Below, one piece after another: positions 62,769 through 64,000 of a stretch of 64,000 bases of DNA (the first letter of the stretch is position 1; the number at the start of each line of letters is the position of its first letter). The position numbers and the translations under genes were made by a program. Source of the stretch: Thalassospira lucentensis (GTDB lineage: Bacteria > Pseudomonadota > Alphaproteobacteria > Rhodospirillales > Thalassospiraceae); NCBI RefSeq assembly GCF_001613805.1, contig NZ_LPVY01000021.1, positions 434,001-498,000 on the forward strand, read 5' to 3'. Under the pieces are notes generated by a model, which did no database searches, was not told the DNA's origin, and was given only the letters and a program-made list of their open reading frames with translations.

Positions 62769-62796
62769 AATATAGAGATCAAGACCGCAGAGTCAA
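62769..62796 (-). promoter_or_regulatory. Sigma-70-type promoter of rpsD
   Basis: On the minus strand TTGACT and TATATT are separated by 16 bases. The transcript would start near 62762, giving a leader of about 110 bases. It lies between trmJ and rpsD, which run in the same direction. Confidence 0.6.
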
Positions 62797-62844
62797 ACGA
62801 AAAGAATCACCCAAACACCAGCTTTGCCGCCATGTCCGCGAGCG

Positions 62845-63636
62845 TCACGCTTTGAATTTGCCGCCCCGCATAGCAACGATCATGCCGCGAAGTGTCTGAA
62901 CTTCCTGATGGGTCAGGTTGGCGCGGTTGAAAATATTGCGGATATTGCGTGCCATATTCGGGCGTTTTGCCTCCACCCGGAAGAAGCCGGAATTGTCCAG
63001 TTCCGCCTCAAGATGTTCGAACAGACGGTCAAGTTCGTCCCGGGTGGCCGGAAAGGTATCGTTCATCATCATCTGGTAGTCGGGCACATCAACACCGGCC
63101 TGCCACCATTCATACCCGATCAGCAACACCGCCTGCGCCAGATTAAGCGACGTGAAACCGGGGTTAAGCGGTACGGTTACAACCGCATCGGCCATCGAAA
63201 TATGTTCGTTGCGCACACCGGTGCGTTCCGGACCGAACAGCACCCCGACCTTTTCCCCCCGCGAGACATTGGCACGCATTTCAGGCGCCAGCCCCTTTGG
63301 GGTAAAGACCGGCTTGATCGCGTCGCGCGTCCGCGCGGTCGTCACATAAACCCGGTTCAGATCCGCCAGCGCATCTTCTTCGCGCTCGAACACCTTGGTA
63401 TTGTCGATGACAATATCAGCCCCTGATGCATTGGCCGTCGCCCGTTCATTGGGCCAGCCATCACGTGGCCGCACCAGACGCAGGTCAACCAACCCGCAAT
63501 TAAGCATGGCGCGCGCCGCCTTGCCGATATTATCGCCAAGCTGCGGTTCAATCAGGATGATGACAGGCGGATTGGCGATACCGCCGGTTTCGGGTCTTGC
63601 GCCATCCGGCATAGCCGCGTTTGCGACGTCGCTCAT
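62845..63636 (-). CDS. trmJ: tRNA (Cm32/Um32) methyltransferase TrmJ-like
   Basis: The 263-residue protein is a SPOUT-class (TrmH-family) 2'-O-ribose methyltransferase: IILIEPQLGDNIGKAARAML, VGVLFGPERTGVRNEHISMA, VPLNPGFTSLNLAQAVLLIG. The C-terminal extension with AKRPNMARNIRNIFNRANLT is the TrmJ-type tail. It probably modifies position 32 of tRNAs. It precedes rpsD. Confidence 0.92.
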   Translation of the reverse strand: MSDVANAAMPDGARPETGGIANPPVIILIEPQLGDNIGKAARAMLNCGLVDLRLVRPRDGWPNERATANASGADIVIDNTKVFEREEDALADLNRVYVTTARTRDAIKPVFTPKGLAPEMRANVSRGEKVGVLFGPERTGVRNEHISMADAVVTVPLNPGFTSLNLAQAVLLIGYEWWQAGVDVPDYQMMMNDTFPATRDELDRLFEHLEAELDNSGFFRVEAKRPNMARNIRNIFNRANLTHQEVQTLRGMIVAMRGGKFKA

Positions 63637-63802
63637 CGCTTGAATTCTCCGGTCTTTGCATGGGGTGAAGTGCGGGCATGCCCGTCAATATTGGCGTTTC
63701 TTTACCAAAAGCCAATGCACGATACCAGCACACATTACACACACGAATAATGCATACATTTTGAACATTTTTATTTTTATGGTGATTTTTTAATCATAAA
63801 TT
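63637..63802. other. AT-rich intergenic region upstream of trmJ
   Basis: No gene is seen. It must contain the trmJ promoter on the minus strand. The A/T-rich run at 63760-63800 stands out from the GC-richer surroundings. Confidence 0.4.
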
Positions 63803-63828
63803 GTGCGGTGCATATATGCATTTCGCAC
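63803..63828. promoter_or_regulatory. Dyad symmetry, candidate enhancer site upstream of a sigma-54 promoter
   Basis: A perfect 12-base palindrome TGCATATATGCA (63809-63820) is flanked by GTGCG (63803-63807) and CGCAC (63824-63828). It lies about 95 bases upstream of the -24 box at 63908, the usual distance for an enhancer-binding activator. The GTGCA half-sites recall NtrC sites but do not match the consensus exactly. Confidence 0.4.
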
Positions 63829-63907
63829 GAGGGGCAGCGCCACCAACACCAGTATTATCCTTTATTTCCATATCATTACCGTCATCCGAAGATACATTTC
63901 AGGTGAC

Positions 63908-63923
63908 TGGCATATACATTGCT
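63908..63923 (+). promoter_or_regulatory. Sigma-54 promoter upstream of the guanidine riboswitch
   Basis: TGGCATATACATTGCT has GG (63909-63910) and GC (63921-63922) ten bases apart and a full TGGCA-N6-TTGC match. The predicted start, near 63934, falls a few bases before the riboswitch's first stem. Confidence 0.7.
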
Positions 63924-63940
63924 TCTGTTTGATTGTGCAG

Positions 63941-64000
63941 CGCGCCTAGGGTTCCGGTTCCGAAAGGGATGCTGGTCCGAGAGGCGCAAGCCGGTCGACG
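63941..64000 (+). promoter_or_regulatory. Guanidine-I (ykkC class) riboswitch, 3' part cut by window edge
   Basis: The two most conserved segments of this riboswitch are present in order: CTAGGGTTCCG (63946-63956) and CTGGTCCGAGAG (63972-63983). GCGCC (63942-63946) can pair with GGCGC (63983-63987) to enclose them, and TTCC-GAAA-GGGA (63958-63969) forms the intervening stem with a GNRA loop. The second domain (ACGGC...GGGACAAAAGCCCGGGAG in known members) would lie beyond base 64000. The regulated gene is outside the window; guanidine carboxylase, transport or export genes are the known targets. Confidence 0.85.

Noticed and set aside
1..64000. CRISPR arrays, tRNA or rRNA genes, insertion sequences, prophage
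   Set aside because: No regularly spaced repeats, tRNA-like cloverleaf, rRNA sequence, transposase or integrase was seen on either strand.

Overview
The window looks like chromosomal DNA of a motile alphaproteobacterium of the Rhodospirillales, most likely Thalassospira or a close relative (inference from overall protein character, not from a search). The evidence is a CtrA/ChpT cell-cycle pair, Caulobacter-type flagellar regulators FliX and FlbD, an alphaproteobacterial ribosomal protein S4, a DksA that lacks most zinc-finger cysteines, and a hybrid CheA carrying a receiver domain.

Layout. 0-7.1 kb: rod, P- and L-ring genes flgF(partial)-flgG-flgA-flgH, then dksA and fliX on the other strand, then flgI-flgJ-flgN. 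7.1-19.6 kb: the hook-filament junction and filament module flgK-flgL-fliW, a TPR-methyltransferase, two near-identical flagellins, flaG-fliD-fliS. This module is visibly more AT-rich than its surroundings from inside flgK onward. 19.8-24 kb: fliK-flgD-flgE (hook). 24.2-35.6 kb: fliF-fliH-fliN-motA-flbD-flhA-flhF-flhG and a FliK-like protein; fliG is not in its usual place. 35.7-41.8 kb: an unknown gene, a 2OG-Fe(II) oxygenase, an ynjBCD-type ABC transporter, a TerC-family gene and a ybaK-like gene. 41.8-44.9 kb: fliJ-fliI on the minus strand, divergent from ctrA. 45.0-52.5 kb: chemotaxis operon cheA-cheW-cheY-cheB-cheR on the minus strand, preceded by chpT. 52.8-63.6 kb: housekeeping and accessory genes including moaA, bolA, grxD, an MscS-family channel, rpsD and trmJ. 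The last 200 bases hold a sigma-54 promoter followed by the start of a guanidine-I (ykkC) riboswitch; its gene lies beyond the window.

How it works together. FlbD is a sigma-54 activator and FliX its usual partner. Sigma-54 promoters (GG-N10-GC with TGGCA/TTGC-like elements) can be read directly upstream of flgH, flgI, flagellin 1, fliD, fliK and less clearly flaG. Several have a CGGCAA-core motif nearby that could be the FlbD site. CtrA, with clustered GANTC methylation sites in its promoter region, would sit on top of this hierarchy. FliW, together with GGA-loop hairpins in both flagellin leaders, suggests an additional CsrA-type translational layer, although no csrA is visible here. The most novel combinations are the sigma-54-driven guanidine riboswitch at the right edge and the TPR-methyltransferase placed directly before the flagellins.
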